A stretch of DNA of 64,000 nt from Pipra filicauda (lineage: Eukaryota > Chordata > Aves > Passeriformes > Pipridae), in contig NW_024104898.1 in the NCBI RefSeq assembly GCF_003945595.2, positions 2,480,001-2,544,000 of the forward strand. The letters run 5' to 3'. Under the pieces are notes generated by a model, which saw nothing but the letters and a program-made list of their open reading frames with translations, did no database searches and was not told the origin of the DNA. Below, piece after piece: positions 39,032 to 52,760 of the stretch (within the stretch, counting starts at the first letter, position 1; the number at the start of each line of letters is the position of its first letter). The translations under genes were made by a program, and so were the position numbers.

Positions 39032-39206
39032 ACTGCACATCTACTCGAATGGACTTGATGGCAGGGACCCCAACCCCATTTTCTGCTTTACAGTAATAGC
39101 GGCCCCCCTGCAGCCTTTGGATCTTCTCAATCCGAAGGGTCTCGTTAAGCACTGACGTCTCTTGGAATTTGTCCGACGCGCTGCCAGCTGTTTTGGTCCA
39201 TCTCAC
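39032..39206 (-). CDS. MDGA1: MDGA1 exon: second half of Ig1
   Basis: This 175-bp exon has acceptor CATGCAG before GTGAGATGG and donor GTAAGTCG at 39031-39024. It encodes 58 residues plus the first base of a Tyr codon. The conserved Ig tryptophan is in VRWTKT at its start. The second Ig1 cysteine is in the GGRYYCKAENGVGVP motif. A sequon (NET) lies between them. The end, IRVDVQ, is the Ig1-Ig2 boundary. The sequence is nearly the same as mammalian MDGA1 as I remember it. It enters in phase 0 and leaves in phase 1. Confidence 0.95.
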
Positions 39207-41943
39207 CTGCATGAGAAGAACAAGACCAATGAAATCAGTGATAGAAAATAGAGACTCCAAGGTACAGCAGAGCTCCCTTTGCTGCTCTTCCCCCTCCTCT
39301 CTAGCCCTCTCAAGAATGGGTCCTATAACACCACCAGACTTAGCAAAGCTCAACTACTGATCTCATTATGTCTCAGTAGGCCAGCTGCTGATTCTCATCC
39401 ATCACCAATCCCCACGTCCAAGAATTCAGGATGAGCCCTCAGTTCACCTAGACCCAGCAGCTTGCTCAGTTTTATTCCGCACAGGACTATCAGCATTCAG
39501 CCTTGGGACCCCATGTGGCTGGTAGGTCATGATGCTGCAGCAGACATCAGCTCACAGCAACAGAGCTTTCATTGCAGTTCACACTCATCTTTTTCTGGAC
39601 AGCAAGGCTATTGCTGCTTTTTGCTTTTCCAAGAGTGAGAAAATGCAGTTGCTATCTGACTCTTGCCCCTTTCCCACAGGGAACCCCAGCGTATTTTATT
39701 TTTATAAGGCATCCTTTTGCAGTACACAAGGTTTTCCTCTGTTTTTAAAGATACAGAAAAGAAAAAAAAAGAAAAAAGAAAAAAAAATCCCTTCAGATTT
39801 CAAGCTATCTTTGCATTTTTTTGTCCTTATATTACATGTCTTAAGATCCTGGCTTGCAGGAACAATGGAGCTGCATGATATTTCACGGTGAATGGTGGCA
39901 AGAGGACAGCAATCCTAAAGACTGAATAGTAATTCTTACGTCTGGAATGAGGTACAGCTCTCACAGTGGCAGTACAAGCTTTCCCCTTGTTTTGTGCAGT
40001 ACAGACAATGAAAGAGAGAGATGGCTTTTCCCAGCCCATTGGTTTCCTATATCTATAGCCTCCCTTCTAAAGGCTGGTGACTGCCGGTCTCCTGCACTGG
40101 TGCCCATCTAGACTCTGGGACTGAGATCCAGCAAGATCAGCCAGGAGAAAGAAGATAGACTTGCATTCAGCGTTGGCTATAGATAAAATGGACCAAATAC
40201 CTTGACCACTCTGCCAGACTTTGCCTAAAGCTCACTGCCATCACCCGATTGATGCTGGTGCTCTAGAAAGAGCAGAGCTGTCTATGTCTCACTCCCAGAG
40301 CACCAGACTGAGCAGATTTTCAGAGCTAATGACCATGGATTTATTCAGCCTTTGTAGGCTTATGAAATTGTCTGAGGGCTCCAAGACTCTCCGAGTCTCC
40401 TGTTTGCAAGGACAATTCAGCCAGCTCTTTAATCTTTTCAATTGCAATCTCATTTAAGTATTTTGGCCACATTTTCATGCTTTAATGACTGGCTGATAGA
40501 AAGGGAAAGAGAAGATTAAACAAAGGTTAACATAAGAGCTTAGCTGGGAAAGAAATCAATCCATGAGGAGGAAGGGCAGAGATAGGATGCCTGTCATGTT
40601 TTATATGCACAGGTTCCAGTCTCCCCAGTCACGCCTGGTTCCACATTTTCACATACCCTGTGAGTGTCCAGGCAATGACAAGCCATCATGTTGCCCACTA
40701 GAATGCTGTCTGCAACAGGCTTTGCTCCAGAAATCTCTCTGGCTACTCAGGCTCAAATCCCTACAACCTGACAGGACTTTCCCACACATTCAACAACCTT
40801 AGGCAGGGCCAGCCCTGCCATCTTCCTCATTTACGATGTACACAGGTATTATTTGCCTATCACAGTCACAACCCTAGGTTGGTCATTTTTGCTGGCTTGG
40901 TTCAGATTATTTTCTTTTTATTGTCTCCAGGATATGCTTTTGGTGGATAAACCATTTCAAATCCTGCTGGCTCCCTTGCCTTTGTCATTATCTCTTTGCC
41001 AAGTAGCTCCTCACAAGCAAGTCCACAGAGGCATTACTGGTACATGCAGACATACGGCTTCTCAGCACAAATATTTTCAGCAGGATTGAGGAAGGGGACC
41101 AAGAAGACACACGAATCATATGTGTCTCCCTTGAGTGTGTTCTGGCACATCCATCCTCATAGTATGCACCAGCTGCCACTCCTACCATGCTCTATCCCAG
41201 AGCTTACAGACCCATGCTCTGGTCCAGTAGCTCTATGGACTCATCCATCCTAACACTGAACCGTCCTGCTGGAGTATCTGAAGGGTGGAGAGGTGGCTGC
41301 ATGGGACTTGAGGCTATACAAGCCTTTAGACACCCCAGGGAAGGACTGCAAGTTAGCCAAGTTCAGCTTCGTATCTCTCCACTGAACTGTGTCTGACAAC
41401 AGCATGGATATGTCCAGTGCCACAAGTATGAATCCGCCTCTTCTTGGTGGCCATAAATCAATGAAAAGTAGGCTCTGCACAGCGGTCAGTGAAGTGCAGT
41501 ACAAACAACTTCACATCCTCTCCCAAGCAGGGTCCCCTGGGCTCTCATCATGTGAGAGACTGATGGACCATGAAGGACCAATTCCTATGGCCAGCACATG
41601 TGGGTAGCCTTATCTATTCTCTACACTGTTCCTACTTTGTAGTAAGAGTATTAAAGATTTGAGGGTGGCTTGTATATTGGATTCAGTCTGAGCTTTCAGT
41701 TTCTGGGGGGACTTCACTGAAAATCATTAGAAGGTCTCTGTAGGCTCCTGCAAAGCTTTGTGGGCTGTTTTCCGCAAAAGGAACCTTAAATGCTTCATAG
41801 CTTAACAAACAAGTGCTTGCATGATGGGTCATCCCTATCTGACTCCAATATGTAGGAGAAAGCTGCCCACAATTTTGCTCTATGTGGAGACTACAAGCAA
41901 GTGCCATGGGGAGTATGGGTGACAGCTAAGATTGAAAATTTAC
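39207..41943 (-). other. MDGA1: MDGA1 intron inside Ig1
   Basis: This is a 2737-bp phase-0 intron with donor GTAAAT and acceptor CATGCAG. It has an A-rich stretch at 39757-39788. No exon, RNA gene or mobile element was recognised. Confidence 0.85.
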
Positions 41944-42083
41944 CTGTGGCCGGGGGTGTCCTGTGACCAGACACTGCAGAACCAGCGTGTCCCCCTCCCG
42001 AATTGTGTAAACGCGTTCACTGATGTTGTCTTCCTTCACCACACATGCTTGCCCAGCATGGATGATCTGGGCCTGAGCTGGAG
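41944..42083 (-). CDS. MDGA1: MDGA1 exon: N-terminal segment and first half of Ig1
   Basis: This 140-bp exon is the second coding exon by comparison with the family. The acceptor is a pyrimidine-rich tract ending CCACAG after base 42084, and the donor is GTAAAT at 41943-41938. It starts in phase 1: the first two bases CT complete a codon, probably Ala, begun in the signal-peptide exon. It then gives 46 codons from PAQAQIIHAG through VYTIREGDTLVLQ to TGHPRPQ. It holds the first Ig1 cysteine (LQCLVT), an earlier cysteine in GQACVV and an N-glycosylation sequon (NIS). It ends in phase 0, so the intron splits Ig1 just before the conserved tryptophan. Its reading frame has no methionine. Confidence 0.93.
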
Positions 42084-45000
42084 CTGTGGAGAGAAAAGAA
42101 GTAAAGAGGGAAATGAGAAGTATCCCATCTCCTTGTGCCCACTACCCAGGGCAGATGCTCCCACAGCAGGGTGGAAGAGCCAGTTCTTAAGCCACAGAGG
42201 GGAAGAGCCCAGTCAGTGCTGGAAATGAGACACAAAGGTCTTAGGAAATAGAAAATTAAGCAATTTTTCCCATTTCCTGGGCAACTGGTATCAACTTTAT
42301 TTTAAAACCTTTGGTCTTGTGATGAGCAGCTGTAGGCATTGAAAAGCAGAATATGGAGATTTTTGTGGGACCTTTCTGCATGGGTTTAGTACTAAGAATA
42401 TCCTACTCTCATCTCTCCCAGAGAGGAGCCCGTAGAAGCAGCTATTTCAGGGACTTGGTCAAATCACAGCTGTTCTATGCCTGTCAAAAATAAGCCTGAT
42501 TACTATGATTTACCTTGCAGGGGTCTGGCATAACTACCAAGCAGCGTCAGAAAGAGCTTTGAAGCTCTGTACAGCGATTAGCACACATACCTAGAACAGG
42601 CATAACACACACTGCAGGAAAAACAAGTTTTTCCCATATTAAATAGCAGCCTATCTCAGCCTTGAGCAAGAGAGAACACCGTCTGCAAGATCAGGGGACT
42701 CATAATCTCTAGGGATCTCTACACCTAGGGCTCCAAACAGACACCAGTTACTCCCAGGAAAAGGACTGAAGACCAGCGCAGTGGAAAAATACATAGAAAG
42801 AAAGTTCCCAAATCAAAGTTAAAAAACACAATGACCCCAAAAAGCACCTCTGTCCCATTGCAGCCCTGATGAGCAGCAGGGATAGACAAGCTCTAGGAGA
42901 ACAGGATTTTATAATGAAAAAAGCCTCAGCTCTGAAGTCCTGTGCAAACAGCCTTTGGCTTCCTGCTCCAAAGCATTTGTGTGATCACAGAAGCAGCTGA
43001 GATGTATTGAAGGCGACTTTGCAGCCCAAAAGGACACCTCCGTTTGTTCAAGGGGAAAACTCCAGTCGCATTTCAAGAACAGAGAAACTCACAAACATCT
43101 CTGAGTCAGTGTCTCAGTGACAGTTCCCTGGGATACTTCCCTGACTTGCTAGAATGCTTCCAGGAGACTCTGGAGTCACATCTCGAGCTCCTATTTGTGA
43201 AATATAACACAAATGAACAAACCACTGAGGAGATGATCAAAGGTTTCAAAGCAACAAGCTTTAGTAGGACTTCTTAAACATGAACAAATTTTGCACAACC
43301 TATTAAGGCTGAACCAAGCACCCACTTTTTCCTCAAAGTTAGTTGAACTTCAAAGACTCCTTTTTTAAAAAATTATTTTCATTCTTTTGACATGACCAAA
43401 ATGTTCTAAAACCAATCACCTGGGCAAGGGAAGCCCTCAGATTTTTACTGGTTTAATCTGCCAGCAGTATAGACCTAAGGTAGGCTGGGCTTGGGCAGTG
43501 GCAAAAATCTGCCTTTGAGGGCAGTTTATAAACTGGCATCACTACCGTGCACTAACCAAGTGGCAGTGACATGAGAATGGACACAGGGCTAGTGGACAAC
43601 AAGTTGCTCTTGCTGCTGGGGCTTCACAGCCTGCCACAGCCACCCAACATCTAAGCAGCAGCACTGCACATACAGCAAGTTACTCTCTTTTTTGACACTT
43701 TGTTAAAATCACTATTAGTGTACAAACTGTTGACTAACAGAAGCAACATGTGTATTTGAATAGTATGATGGCACAAAGATGTACAAATCCCTCAGGGTCT
43801 CCTGTCTTCCCCCACTGCAGGCCTCCCAAGATGCCTGCCATCACTCGAGCGCTATGAAACGCTGAAACCAACTGTCGAGGCTTCGCTGATACAACTGAGC
43901 AGGTGAGTGACTGACCTTTCCCTGCCTGGGTGGCAGAACAGTCTTGTTGAACCCAAGAGCAAGTGGAAACCTATATATGTGCTTACACACATTTGTGTGT
44001 TTGTATACCCATGCATGTATGAATATGTATACTGATATGTAAACACATTAAGTAAATTAGTGACTTATCAGGAAAAGATATAATAATGCTTGTCAAGCCA
44101 ACAGTCATAGAGGAGGAATTCAGAAGCCTTTATAACCTTTACTAATACATTTTAATCCAAATGACAGTATCTTGTGCTGTTACAGCCCTCAGATCAGTCT
44201 TCTGCAGATCTGCCATCACACCTTTAACCCCACATAAACTGCAGAGCACCACTTACGGGGCTAATACCCAGGCTGGAATGCTGAAGAATCCCTGTTCTAT
44301 GATTAAAAGATAGACTAGGTCCCTTTGCATCCTATGCCACATTCCCCCCCATCTCCAAACTGTGCTGCCTGCATTTCAGTAGAGTCCTGGCACCCTGCAG
44401 CAGCAAAGCTCTTGCAACCTCTCTTTGTAGTCTTTGGGCTGCATTTGCCAGCTGGTGGCTCTATTCTCCCTTTGCAAACATGACCTTGCTGCAAAAACTA
44501 ATTTCCAGACACCCCATGGAGAATCAGAATATTTATCTGCAGCTCTAGCTCCCAGTTAAATGTTGCTCTGCTGTACCCCATATGGTATACAAGGTAAGTC
44601 GTATCCTCTTTTCCCTTTGTCTATCCCACTTGTGTTATTTCACCTTTCATGTGTAACCCTTTTCTACCACTTCTCCAAAGACATTTCCGCATGGAGAATT
44701 TCCACAGCAAAATCATTAGGTCCAGCGGTACAGGATTAGCAGGCTTTTGTGCAATTATTCTGGTGCCAAAATACCTTCTGGTATTTTTCTGGTGGCTGAG
44801 TTTGAGAGTAATATTATTTAAACTAAACCATTTTTGGCCCTACGAATCATTATTAGTCTACAGTAAAACAACAGCCCTGGGAATAAGCCCTGGGTCATAA
44901 TTTTGTCCTCCCAAAATTTCACTGGATACACTCAGCTTACAAGCAAGGGTGTGAACATCCAGCTTTGTTCATAGGTGTGTGAACTTGCTTGTGTCTTCAT

Positions 45001-48000
45001 CACTAATACCTTTCAGCTAAATTCATTGGAAAGGCACATCACTTTAAGTGAATCTCATCTGCTTAAGCTGTAACATCTCTCTGGCAATCACAGCACCAGG
45101 TCCTCAGCAGAACATCCACCATTTTTCCATGTCTTAAACCCCACATGAACCCAAATCCCTCAAAAGGGAACTCAGAAAGCCTAGGGTTGTCATGGAAAGA
45201 GAGGCACTCAGGTAGATGGCATAGAAGCCTGAGAACTCTGCCTTTGGTTTGGTTACAACTTGACATTAGTAAAGGAGTGGGGGCTAAGCAATGAATCAAT
45301 CCAGCTCTTTGGGGCCTGCATTAAATCACAAGATGACGCTCAGGAAGGTCTCTGTTCCAAGCTCAGGCTGCCACAGCACACAAAGGCTGGGAAAGTCACC
45401 TCATGCCATATTACAGATGGGCAGAGAGACTGTGAGGATTAATTGCACTTCTAATGTGCTTGAACAGAAAGAATACATTATTGTTTGACATCATCCCAAG
45501 TCTCCTGGAGGATTTCAGCATGCAGACAGTTTGCACATTGCCAGCACAACAGGATGGCAGGACCATGCCTGTCAGAGCATCAGTTTCACAGAAGGCCCCT
45601 AGGAATGAAAAGAAAGGCTGGAGCATGAGGCCAAGTGCTGGAGTTGAAGCAGCAGTCTCAGCCATTCTCAGCAGTGCTCTGTGAAGAACAACTCTTGCAC
45701 AGAGATGACCTCCCTTGCTAAGTCCTGCTGGGGCAGAATCCCTCTCCTCAGACCATCAAACCCCAAACAGAGATCCAAGGAAGACCTCTGATGGTCTCTA
45801 TGGGGGAAAAGGGGACAGAGTTTCCCACCATATTTTTCCCAGAATTTTGAGAGACAGATGCATCATTACTTTTATTTCACTTCCAGGTAAGAGATCAACT
45901 TGGGGAAGGCTCCCAATACAAAGTCCTCCAGAGAAACTAGGACAGCCAAATACTGAGTGTCAGATGTTTTAGAAGGGAAAAAATTCAGACTCTGAACATG
46001 CAGCATTAGGCCCTTCCTCAGAAAATGACTGGCTTGCAATGTATTTGGCCTCTGCACTGAGATTTTCTACTATGCTTTCACTTGATATATTTACACATTA
46101 AAACAAAAGGAAATTGAAATGGATAAAATAACTTTATTCCCAGTGCAGTGTACTGCACAATGTTATTATTACCATAATCTGGAAAGTTTATGAGATGCTT
46201 GGTGCTTAGAGGTTGCTAATATGAAAATGCAGAAAATGAGAGAAAAATGGTCTTTTGGAGAGGACTGAGTCATCTGTGGTTCACATGTCTAACCATTTAT
46301 CTCCTTTAACCTGAGATCCCATCGCTACAATGGCAATGATGAGAGCTCCTTCTCAGAGAGGACGGTAAGTGACACTGCCTACTTTGCTGTCAACACCCAC
46401 AAGGGCCACTCTCCTCACTTGCAGCACAGCATCAACCACACTTCACTGCTGCCTTGTCAGCAGGCTAACATTAGCCATCACTGTTTGACTCTATCCCACC
46501 ATTACCCTTGCCACCTGCACACATCTTGCTGATGGCCTCAAGGATGAAGAGCGTTCATCTCCAAAGCTGCTGGGCTAATACCCACAGCTACACACACAGG
46601 GGCACTGAATCCACCCACTTCTGCTATCGCCCTCATGCAGGGTAGGGGGAGAGGGAAGCTGCACCTGGAGCTTTCTTTCTTCCTCAGGCTTAATCTACCA
46701 CCCTACTTAGCATGGCAAGCAACGATCTTCCATGTATCTGGTGTAGTTATAATTCAGTCTCTTCTGCACATACCCTAGTCAAGGAAGCCAAAGTCCTTCC
46801 CCATTTCTGTTCACAGGCTCCTTGGACTCACATTGTTTAGTTACACTGGAGCAAGAAGGAGGGGAGCATCAGCCGCTAATCTGCTGCTTAAACCCCTAAA
46901 GAACCCTCCTGTCTCCTTCCCTCAACATTCCCATTGTGAGAAAGTGGTATGTAAGGGATGTATCTTGAAGGGAGTTCCCATAAAAGGGAAAAACACACGG
47001 GGTATTTATGAACCACAGTGGGGTTGAATAAGCATTTCATTAAGGAAATCCACGTCTGGCATTCCTTGTGGAACAGCCACTCTCAGCAACTGCGTGTCCA
47101 TGGGTGGAATTGCCCTGCAGCACTATTAGTTACAGACCATACATGGCAAAACACCCAGGGGGCATCTCAGGCCTCGAAGTCACTGCTTTAGTTAGTGTTT
47201 CATCCCATCTGTTCATACAATGCACAGGTTTGCTTAAACAGCAGAGGCATACAAACTTGGAGACCTTTGAGGAAGGGATCATGTCCCCTTAGCAGAGCAC
47301 AAAGAGAAGCCAGCACACATGTAAAGGGAAGAGGCATGCTAGCAACACTCAGCAGGAGTTAGGAAAGTCTAGTAGGATGGGAAGGGTCTGCAGGGGCAGC
47401 ATCCTGATCATCAAACAAAACACTGCTCTGTGAGCGGATGGCAACTGCCTTGATGTGCCATCACTATTCAGCTGGTCTCATTGATTGCTTCACTGTGGAT
47501 GAAGACCACAGGCTTTGCTGAAACTTTAGACAAAACAAATTAACCAGGCCAGATCCAGCCCACAATGCAGGGCATGATATCGATGTACCATTTGAAAAGG
47601 AGAATTCACTCCAGCTTGAGGACAATTATGGAAATAATAATACACAATCAGTGTCCATTAACACTGTCAGCAGGGTTGTGGATCAATATTGTATTAATGG
47701 CTGAAGAAAGACTGCCCATACCCATCAGTCAGCAGTTAAGACCAGCACAATAGCAGAAGAAGAGAAGATAACAGTGGGTGGGTGTAATCGAGCTCAGGCA
47801 TTGGATGTCTTTGTAATGCCTGCCCAAGGAACCCCTGCCATCACCACTTTTCAGAACACATTCCCTGGTGCTTGCTCAGGGGCCTCCTCCTCACCTCAAC
47901 CCCTCACTGTCTCTTTGCCCAGTGCAATGGCAAACGGAGCACAGTCCCTGCAGGGAACTAGGGAATTTCCCCTGCAGAAAGTGCTCAGTACAGTTCAGCC

Positions 48001-51000
48001 TGATTACGCTCCAACTTTTAACACAAGACCAGGCTAGTCCCCTAGCAGAGAGGGAGGCAATTCAGAATCCCCAGGGATAGGTGAGGATCAAAGTACATCC
48101 ATGGTCCTGGGTCTCCTCCCACTCCTTGAACTGTCTTGCCCAAGCTCCTCCTGTTGACTTTTCCAACGTGGTGTGCTGCCTGGGCAGCTCTGTGCTGCTA
48201 CGAGGCTGTCCTAGAGCAAGCCTTCCCTTCAGGAAGTCCTCCCTGCATGCTGACACTAAGGGTTACAACCCGAAACAAGACCGATCTCTAGGGATGCTCT
48301 TCGACTCCCATGCACCAGTGTTCTCACTGCAGCCCAAACCACATATACTCAAAAAAAAAAAAAAATTATTCTTACTGTACTCCTGGCCTAAATTTGCAGC
48401 AAGGAACACATTATATTTCAGTAGCAAAATGACTCTGATTCCTTTGGTATTTGCACACTGATTATGATTAAAACACAAACATCAATCCACTCATAAAAGA
48501 AACACAGCCACTCCCAAGATATGCAAAGCAACCATGTCTAACTCCACACAACACTTCATAGCACTCTTGAGCAAGAAGAAAAAAATCGGTTTTTCAGTGG
48601 GAAGTGCACAGAGAAATGACAGAGTTGCAGAAAGTAATCACTGAGGATGAAACTTGGTTACTTAAAATAGCATGGGATTGTTTTTTACTTGGAAGAGACC
48701 AAGACTTTGTCTTTACATCTCTGGCTGATTACATCTCCAGAAACAGTTTCCTTTTGCAAAGCTCAGCCAGGTGATTTCCACAGTCTTAAAATACCTTTTT
48801 GCTTAATCAATGTCATTTCCTTGAAGCATCTCTATAATTTTGTTTCTTTTAGAAAAATGCCAGCAACAAAATCATGTGAGATGTCATGAACAGCACGTAC
48901 ACCTCACAGTGACTCGCAACACCTGCTCCCAAGACCACTATTCAATTTATAACTAAAGCAGTATTATGTGCTTTACTAAAGTATCAGTCACCAGATCATC
49001 ACTGATCCCTCCGCCCCCCAATTCCCAACTCCACTGTCTGCAATGGCTCGCTAGCTTTCCTAATGTTCTCAAAATATTCTCACATAGGTCCACCTAACTG
49101 CAGGGTGTCAAGCAGCAGAGCAAAATCGATCAGCAACTTTGTTTGATAAGAATCAACTGATGGATATTATACACACAGAACATTATGGTGGCATAAACCT
49201 TGCATTATTGCCTAACTCTTATGCCTGAGCCGAATTTCTGTTGATGACTCAATGCCACCAATATGAGGTAGGTTGTCTCCAAATCTTTAGGGCTCCAGAT
49301 ATGGTGGCAGTCAGAGCCTGTACCTCACCCATACTGTCCTGGAAGATTCCAACTTTGGCTGGGAAATGAAAAATGCATGCCTGTCTTTTAGTAGCCATCA
49401 AAGAGACTTTGTAATCTTTTCCAAGCCACTTCCCACTGTGCCAGCTACAGAGCCTGAGCTGTATCTCTAAATCTTGCTGCAAAACCCAAGGAGCGACAGA
49501 GCCACACTTGGGCAAGGTGATCCTGCCAAGCTGAGTGGTCAAAGCATCTCACTCAAAAACACATTTCTTGTCTGGTTGCCACTTAAAGTTCCTAAGCATT
49601 TTAGAGGGAAATACAAATGAGGCAAGCAGCTAGGGCAAGAAATCATCCTCTATTCTGGAGACCACTGACAGACCAACTTGTTTGTCAGTTGGTAAAATAC
49701 ACAAAAAAATGAAACAGTCCAGTCAGAGAAAACAGGGCTACAAAGAGGGGAACTCAGCTGGGCATGTACACCACAGACAGTCATTTATCCCATCCACGTG
49801 CTGCAGGAACAGCCTCAGTAGGACAGGCAAGCACTAAGCTCCTTGAAAGGTTTTGATCCCTTGCCTCCTTACATAAACACCCACCATGTCTCCAGTCCCC
49901 TGAACCAATCTCCAGCTGCTCCATGCACCCACCACCGTCTGAAGGTGAATTAACAGCTACAGGCATCCAGAAAGCTTGCAGACCCTCTGGCATTTATTAG
50001 CCTCATGCTCTCAGCTTTCATTGTGCCCATCACCAGAAGCCTCCGAGTAGACGGTTCAACAGAGAGCCAAGGCTGGCTCAGGTGGAGACACAAGTCAGCT
50101 GCTCTTCATGCATCTCACACTTCTGCTCTCCTTTTTTGCTCCTTCACCATAGCATGAAGGACCCACCAAAGATGCATATCCCCACTCAGCCAGGAGAACT
50201 GCCTTTCACAGCCATGCTGCAGCTTGGCAGCACAGGCAGCAAAGTCCAACAGGCAATGTCCCCAGGATCTGCTGCTAATAACTTTTGCAGGTAAATGGGC
50301 TTTGCTTGAATGGCCACAAGGGTTTTACCTCTCCTCTTTTCCCTGAATTCAAGATCAGCTCATTCCTAAAGCCACCATTAGCACTGCTTTTTCTAGTTTC
50401 TTTCCCCTTCTATACTTTGAACAACTTTGGTGACTCTTCAACAGAGGCCCATGTGCACAGATCTTTAAACCACTGTTCTTTGAAACCTCAGCTCTTGTTT
50501 CATGGCTAGACCATCTAACATAGGAGATAAAAGGAAAGTACAACACAGACGCTTCTTTCTTTCAAAAGTGAGAAAAAAGTCAATTCACTAATCATTTGTT
50601 GACTAGATTAGCAATGAAGGTGCATTAACTCCAATCAAGGAATAACTACAGGTTCCCTTTCATATCAAAACTGAAAAAGAAATCAGATGACAGCTGTGGT
50701 TCCTGGATCATAAAAACTAAAGAAAAACAGAGGTAATGGTTTCAAACTGAATTCCCCAGCTGATGGGACACATAGAAAATGCTCCAGACTTTGCTGGTGG
50801 AGAAACCACCGAAGTCACATACACTTGCTAAATAAAACCCACCCTGGAAACACAGGGAGAAACAAATTCCGGTGTACTAAAAGCAATAGAGAAGAAGCAG
50901 AATGAAAACCAAACCAGTATGCAATCAGAGCACACCAACAGAAACTGGGTAAGAATAGGAGCATTTCTATAAAACTCCAGCTGGTGCTGTTCAAAATGCT

Positions 51001-52469
51001 AAACTCTGAGGCCCAAAATCTTCAATGCCGAGGTGGAAACTGCAGGCTGATGGGCAGGACAACAACTGGCAGAAAAGAGCTGCTGTAAGAGAGGACTTCT
51101 CTCTACATGCAGAGCCGAAGGGGACATCGTATACCCAGGGCTGCTAACCCCGGAGAGTGGGTGCGCAGATATGGGGCTGGCAAAGCAAGGCACTGACTAG
51201 CTGGTGTCCCAGCTCTCCTGAAGACCTCCCTGTGTACGTAACCAAAGCAGTTCCACCACTGTCAGGAGAGTTTCTGCAGAGGCACAGAACTCTGTGCAGA
51301 CCACAAAGCCCATCTGCACAGCTAAGTAAACACTCAGGCACTGAATCAATGTTAAATCCTCACCTGTCACAGCTTTGTTTCTTCCAGGGCCCCAGCCAGC
51401 CAGCTCAGAGTAAGCTGGGGATGTGAGGGCAATCATGCCATGATGGCAGTGCAAACATTCACTCCACACAGGAGAGGAAAGATTCAACAAATGGCCATGT
51501 TTACCTACTGTTATACCCATCTTCTGCATAAAGCAAAAGGCTATTTCAATTGTGAAACAGAGAGTGGGGAGGGGCAGAGAGGGGGGAATGAGAGCAGGTA
51601 AGAGCCACAAGAAAGAGACTGGAATAAAATTTCACTGAAAGTCTGTTTTGTTCTCACCACAGTTAGAAAGAGCTGAAAGCACAAATGCTGCCCTTAATTC
51701 AACTATCTAAAATCCAATTTTGCTACTGAAAAGTGGTGGGCAGCAGTCTCTGTCCTAAGCTCTATGAACAGTGGTGCCCAAACCATATGCACCCCAGGTC
51801 CCCTGCAGGAAAGTCACCTCCAAGGGGATCAAAGCACAGTGGCTGCATGAGATCTGCTTTCAGCTCCAAGCTACTTGGTGGGGGACAGGCAACGCCAGCT
51901 GACACAAACCACAGCACAACCACTCACTGGAAAACCTGGCAGAGATGTCAAGGACCCAGGGGATGGCAGAGACTTGGTACCCCTCTGCTGGGTATATATC
52001 TGCTCCCAGCAAGATCAAGGAGTAGAGGCAGGGGTGCTGCTGATGGTACAGGGAGGTTGCTGCTAATACAGCCAGCCCCTCAGTGGAAAGAAGCCTTTGT
52101 GCTCAAATGAGTTCCAGTGCAGGTCCTCACAACACACTGAAGCTTTTATCCCCCAAGCAGTGCTGTTAGGTGGGGAAATGCTGCTATTGTGCTCTGCCAT
52201 CGTTGGGCAGGAAGCCTGAAGCACAGCCAGGGATCAATCCATAGCTAATTCCAGTTTAGTGCCACATAATGCAAAGGCCAAACTCCACCCCAAAGGAAGG
52301 GTGAGAGCACTGAAAGCAAATGCCAGCAAGTTGTCAGCAAAAATGAGGCAACAGGGGCTGAATGACATCCCTAGAAATCAAGCCAAGTAATGTTTTATCT
52401 TGACAGCATCTTTTACATCCCTGCAGTGCCTTTGGTGTTCAGAGTCCTAGAAAGTCCCCAGCTCTTTCC

Positions 52470-52760
52470 CTTCCGAGTACCAATAATTAACAACCACAAA
52501 CAGGCAGACAAGCGAGCAATTCCCCCCGGTTCCGATAAGAGGAGCTGACATCTCTCTAACCCTAGCCACCTCCATTGTATTATTCTCTTTGTTTATTGAT
52601 CCTTTTATGCACATAATGCAAATTGACATTTAATAATTCAGCCGAGTTAATGGTGCTTAAATATTAAAAGGCTTTTCTCTTTTAATTAGCTGTAGCAAAA
52701 TAGGTAACAAAGGAGTGCTAGATAGATGCCATTTAAAATGCTCTTGTCCAAGTTCCTTGG
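52470..52760. promoter_or_regulatory. Candidate conserved enhancer block
   Basis: This is an AT-rich, repeat-free block dense in transcription-factor-like sites. It has AATAATTAAC near 52481, TTGTTTATTGATC (forkhead-like TGTTTAT) near 52589, TTTTATG near 52603, an exact octamer ATGCAAAT at 52616-52623 and TTTTAATTAGC near 52680. Such a mix, in a very long first intron of a neural gene, is typical of deeply conserved developmental enhancers. Conservation itself cannot be seen from one sequence. Confidence 0.35.

Larger units (their letters stand above)
22310..42083 (-). other. MDGA1: MDGA1 gene, central part (7 internal exons)
   Basis: MDGA1 is a GPI-anchored cell-surface protein of neurons. 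From established knowledge it binds neuroligin-2 in cis, blocks its pairing with neurexin and so limits inhibitory synapse formation; it is also linked to cortical neuron migration. Seven minus-strand exons with GT-AG boundaries join in one frame (140, 175, 197, 133, 270, 330 and 294 bp, 1539 bp in all) and encode Ig domains 1 to 5 as a continuous 513-residue stretch. Diagnostic stretches are VRWTKTAGSASDKFQ, NSNPPARFIWKRG, QITPDVIKESE and [18 protein letters not shown], which I recognise as MDGA1 rather than MDGA2. Missing from the window are the first coding exon (signal peptide) to the right, and the last Ig, FNIII, MAM and GPI-signal exons to the left. No stop or frameshift occurs in any exon, so the gene looks intact. 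Exon bounds are given in separate entries. Confidence 0.95.
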
